Source: Candidatus Dojkabacteria bacterium | GTDB taxonomy: Bacteria > Patescibacteriota > Dojkabacteria > J137 | NCBI GenBank assembly: GCA_020429545.1 | Contig: JAGQLF010000042.1 | Coordinates: 1 to 6,919 of the forward strand | DNA length: 6,919 bases | Direction of reading: 5' to 3' | In this document: positions 5,601-6,919 of the stretch, piece by piece | Layout: each line of letters opens with the position of its first letter | Numbering within the stretch: the stretch's first letter is position 1 | Notes under the pieces: generated by a model | What the model saw: only the letters and a program-made list of their open reading frames with translations | Told to the model about the DNA's origin: nothing | The model's database searches: none | Translations under genes and position numbers: made by a program

Positions 5601-6919
5601 GTATAGATCAATACGAATCGGACAGATACGATGATGGACTACAAGAATTTTTATGTGAACAAGGTTATGAAGATATGTGTGTAACACTGCCACCAGAACT
5701 TGTGTGTAGAAATGAAGATGGTCAAATAGTAGATCAAAATAATAATGATTCAGATGTGATTTCCGCAAATGCTACTTGCCCAGTGGCTAATGGACTTTGT
5801 ATTAGAGGACCTGGAGTTTTGAGTCATGGAAGTTTAAATGCTATTGATATATTTACTACTCAAAAAGACGCAGATGGAAATTATATTTTAGTTGCACCTT
5901 TTGATGGAAAAATAGTTGGTAGAAGAACAAACACTTATTGTGCAAATACAGCTATTAATGGAGGCGATGGGCTATATTTCCAAGGTAAAGTAGCAGGCCA
6001 AACAGTAACTCTATTCATGTATCACTTAAGGTCAAAATTCTTAGTTAGTGAGGGAGTTTCTGTTAAAGCAGGTACACCAATTGCTCAACTTGCTGAACCA
6101 AATGATGCAGATATTGATTCACTAGCATGTTTGCTAGGTGTACCTGGAACTGCCCATGTACATATTGAGTTTGCAGATAATAATTCGCTAGCTCACTTAA
6201 AAGAGGGTAATACTCCGTTTGATTTAAGAGCATTTACGTATCAAGCGATGGGATGTAAAGAAACAACTAGGGATGCGTGTCCTACTAATGTTGATTTAGG
6301 TATAGAAAATGTAAATAATTTAGTATGTGAATATGAAAATACAGAAATTCCAGTTGGTAATGGACCAAGTGTTTGTAACGAATTTAACTGTGCTCCAGGA
6401 GATCCTGCAAGGGCAACATTCGAGACTTCTCTACTCTGCGCAGCTCAAACCCTTTCTAACGATGTAAGTGCAGGCAAATCGCTAGCAGAACTATTAGATG
6501 AATATGGTCCATATTGTGATAATGAAACATTAGGTGTGTTAGATAATGGATCTTCAAAAATGCCGTTTGCATATAATTTTGTAACAAAACTTTACGATCC
6601 ATTTGCAATAACTAAAAGATCTTGTAGCACTACTCCACCATCTAGTCCAAGACAGGAAGATGTTGGTTTAAGATGTACTGATTTTGGAAGAACGCTTGGA
6701 AATTTAAGAGCAGATCAAGATGCATGGGACTATTATAGAGCTCCACTTGAAACTTGTGGGTTAAGTTCAGATCAAATGACTTGGGCTGGTGGAACTAATG
6801 GATTGGGTATAGATGAAGTTACAAATAAAATGATTAATGAAGTTAATTATGCAGGATTTAGATTAAGTAATGTTCCAAGACAAAAAGTCCAAGTAGTAGT
6901 TGAAACAGCAAAAAAATAT
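2669..6919 (+). CDS. Giant exported multi-domain protein with GH-A-like TIM barrel and M23 peptidase, 3' end cut
   Basis: The frame is open for 1417 codons to the window edge. Residues 1-40 are a basic N-terminus plus a hydrophobic stretch (about 22-39), a signal peptide or anchor. About 78-404 resembles a clan GH-A TIM barrel, with GPNEP (Glu224) and TEFG (Glu342), 118 residues apart, at the places of acid/base and nucleophile. Residues 405-1036 match no family I recognise; 553-595 is a Ser/Gly/Thr-rich linker. Residues 1045-1175 are an M23/LytM zinc peptidase with His1053, Asp1060, His1119 and HVH 1163-1165. The tail (1196-1417) is again cysteine-rich. There are 39 cysteines, five pairs spaced C-x4-C, fitting disulfides outside the cytoplasm. 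The inferred role is cell-wall hydrolysis or a surface structure; the substrate is unknown. ATG 2669 is chosen because it gives a full basic n-region; an in-frame TAA at 2633 limits upstream starts and ATG 2732 (Met22) is an alternative. No Shine-Dalgarno is seen. Confidence 0.9.
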   Translation, partial: MKIRYSPKSGFGFLSLFSLKGMFLLFSILVFFTIGSALVDGNLLSLNTMSKVLAQVSGRPAPNSGTIADTLKGYEKADGIVQIMDSYDRCRIIDPNLAEPTRVADSGALNNVSLADNLGGINLSPVLDYADYATTPQYESSFSKGNELGMSYVLGLVTDKNAVSNVVGFINEANQNGFVPVVRLCYPGGCNFDLSKNADDVINFYRSVSSAASGDFVAILGPNEPGSGEPQLEMEAFMVKNGDYGTLVDRAEQAATALQPLRASNGGNMYLSPAVFNVTNTINDDALQYFKNGLNTQLFDIIAINTYNLAGGEAYSFYETTAKGFPLKDTVEQSGLKVLVTEFGTFTETLDFENLKENFDEFCSDDTVEGVMFFRSFQSLADIQPEPHPNLIPDDVISDIVSGCSKGSLRDWAWANCNFDSCIYEEDHDERSIAKACGVSTPQTRTDKTGAALRLRCVETGCGIDWQQTLQVSLPIKQFGSTLVSGTQNYNYPAICAELAYFYNTGVYDPLNQFAGELKGDNGLTYPMPWLGSAINCSSELIKVANQNALDYTSSYSPSSGSGFNQTKEEVATESTGETYKELGFTNPGSSTINVGDTDQLIDERTVCLGEGCLDKSKSISAPIYSSYIPASLAQSYSNPASCKSSDLLIRNEPNNYIIGPEVYISDRKAETFFIGSHDICYQYLIRNSGSSAVNERMAFGPNTKLSCGIVDSSSIPAQGIAELNGFNCNAFTNLLNAEVGGEKTYHKGVANIAPNLRWCFKYNAKPEDEVFYYKSDFATPPKFEIPGIYDSLYETYKRNQTIMSDRYLKIVFRENVGWEAKVTVKMRDLNSPYDNEAEPYMYAQELNSCTVTDNLFDNRYKLGRGNPEQTTSQYFDWLGYLDIMQEWNMVYSRDYINSAETIIENPLKNPEFADIQIPDTLNKDYVLLSGTASQSTRFPILTCDEIALNKVGIGFKGSEPYRLTEDKIYAANFNPTCIDQYESDRYDDGLQEFLCEQGYEDMCVTLPPELVCRNEDGQIVDQNNNDSDVISANATCPVANGLCIRGPGVLSHGSLNAIDIFTTQKDADGNYILVAPFDGKIVGRRTNTYCANTAINGGDGLYFQGKVAGQTVTLFMYHLRSKFLVSEGVSVKAGTPIAQLAEPNDADIDSLACLLGVPGTAHVHIEFADNNSLAHLKEGNTPFDLRAFTYQAMGCKETTRDACPTNVDLGIENVNNLVCEYENTEIPVGNGPSVCNEFNCAPGDPARATFETSLLCAAQTLSNDVSAGKSLAELLDEYGPYCDNETLGVLDNGSSKMPFAYNFVTKLYDPFAITKRSCSTTPPSSPRQEDVGLRCTDFGRTLGNLRADQDAWDYYRAPLETCGLSSDQMTWAGGTNGLGIDEVTNKMINEVNYAGFRLSNVPRQKVQVVVETAKKY
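2726..2785 (+). other. Signal peptide or signal anchor of the giant protein
   Basis: Residues 20-39 form a hydrophobic core running from the lysine before GMFLLF to GSALV, preceded by a basic n-region with Lys2, Arg4, Lys8 and Lys20. GSA (35-37) and VLA followed by Gln (52-54) are both plausible signal-peptidase I sites; no lipobox cysteine is present. Export is well supported, but whether the segment is cleaved or retained as an anchor is undecided. Confidence 0.75.
2900..3880 (+). other. TIM-barrel domain resembling clan GH-A glycoside hydrolases
   Basis: Residues 78-404. Predicted strands include PVVRLC (180-185), FVAILGPNEP (216-225), FDIIAINTYN (299-308), LKVLVTEFG (336-344) and VEGVMFFRSF (369-378). 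Glu224 in an N-E-P context at a strand end and Glu342 in T-E-F-G match the strand 4 and strand 7 catalytic glutamates of clan GH-A. The overall sequence belongs to no GH family I can name, so substrate and activity are open. Confidence 0.62.
5801..6193 (+). other. M23 (LytM-type) zinc metallopeptidase domain
   Basis: Residues 1045-1175. M23 enzymes cleave peptide cross-links of peptidoglycan. Expected zinc ligands His1053, Asp1060 and His1165 and catalytic His1119 and His1163 are all present, in SHG-x4-AID, MYHL and HVHIEF contexts. The core strand motif APFDGKIVG (1076-1084) and the SVKAGTPIAQL turn (1131-1141) are typical. The first motif is H-x6-D rather than the H-x3-D of LytM, and the loop between His1119 and His1163 is about 13 residues longer than in LytM. 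Confidence 0.9.

Overview
The window is AT-rich and holds two large, divergently transcribed genes, both cut by the window edges, separated by a 220-base intergenic region. Neither reading frame contains an in-frame TGA over 816 and 1417 codons, so there is no sign of UGA recoding as in Absconditabacteria/Gracilibacteria. Arginine is mostly AGA, Shine-Dalgarno sites are weak or absent, and a very large cysteine-rich secreted protein sits beside a stress ATPase. Together these suggest a Candidate Phyla Radiation (Patescibacteria) genome, for example a Microgenomates-like lineage. This is inference from style; no phylogenetic marker is present.

Left part (1-2448, minus strand): a ClpC-type AAA+ unfoldase, complete except for its last residues. 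It has a double Clp N-domain, two complete ATPase modules and a short ClpC-style middle domain. The NBD2 segment where ClpP-binding unfoldases carry their docking tripeptide is replaced by a longer, unusual insert.

Middle (2449-2668): on the clpC side there is a well-placed sigma-70-like promoter overlapped by a CIRCE-like (HrcA) operator. The operator's downstream arm is perfect and its upstream arm doubles as the -35 hexamer. An 11-bp direct repeat duplicates the -10 region. Next to it lies a compact 100-bp palindromic element (2522-2621) with 14-bp imperfect terminal inverted repeats enclosing two perfect hairpins; it looks like a REP/MITE-type intergenic repeat. A weak -10-like box sits just before the rightward gene.

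Right part (2669-6919, plus strand): the first 1417 residues of a giant exported protein. It has an N-terminal signal/anchor segment, then a TIM-barrel-like domain with clan GH-A style glutamates (GPNEP and TEFG). A long unrecognised cysteine-rich middle follows, then an M23 (LytM-type) metallopeptidase domain with a complete set of metal and catalytic histidines, and another cysteine-rich tail running off the window. The reading is a multi-domain envelope hydrolase or surface protein that may act on both the glycan and the peptide parts of a cell wall, its own or a host's. The two genes share no obvious pathway; divergent orientation with separate promoters suggests independent regulation, clpC by heat shock.
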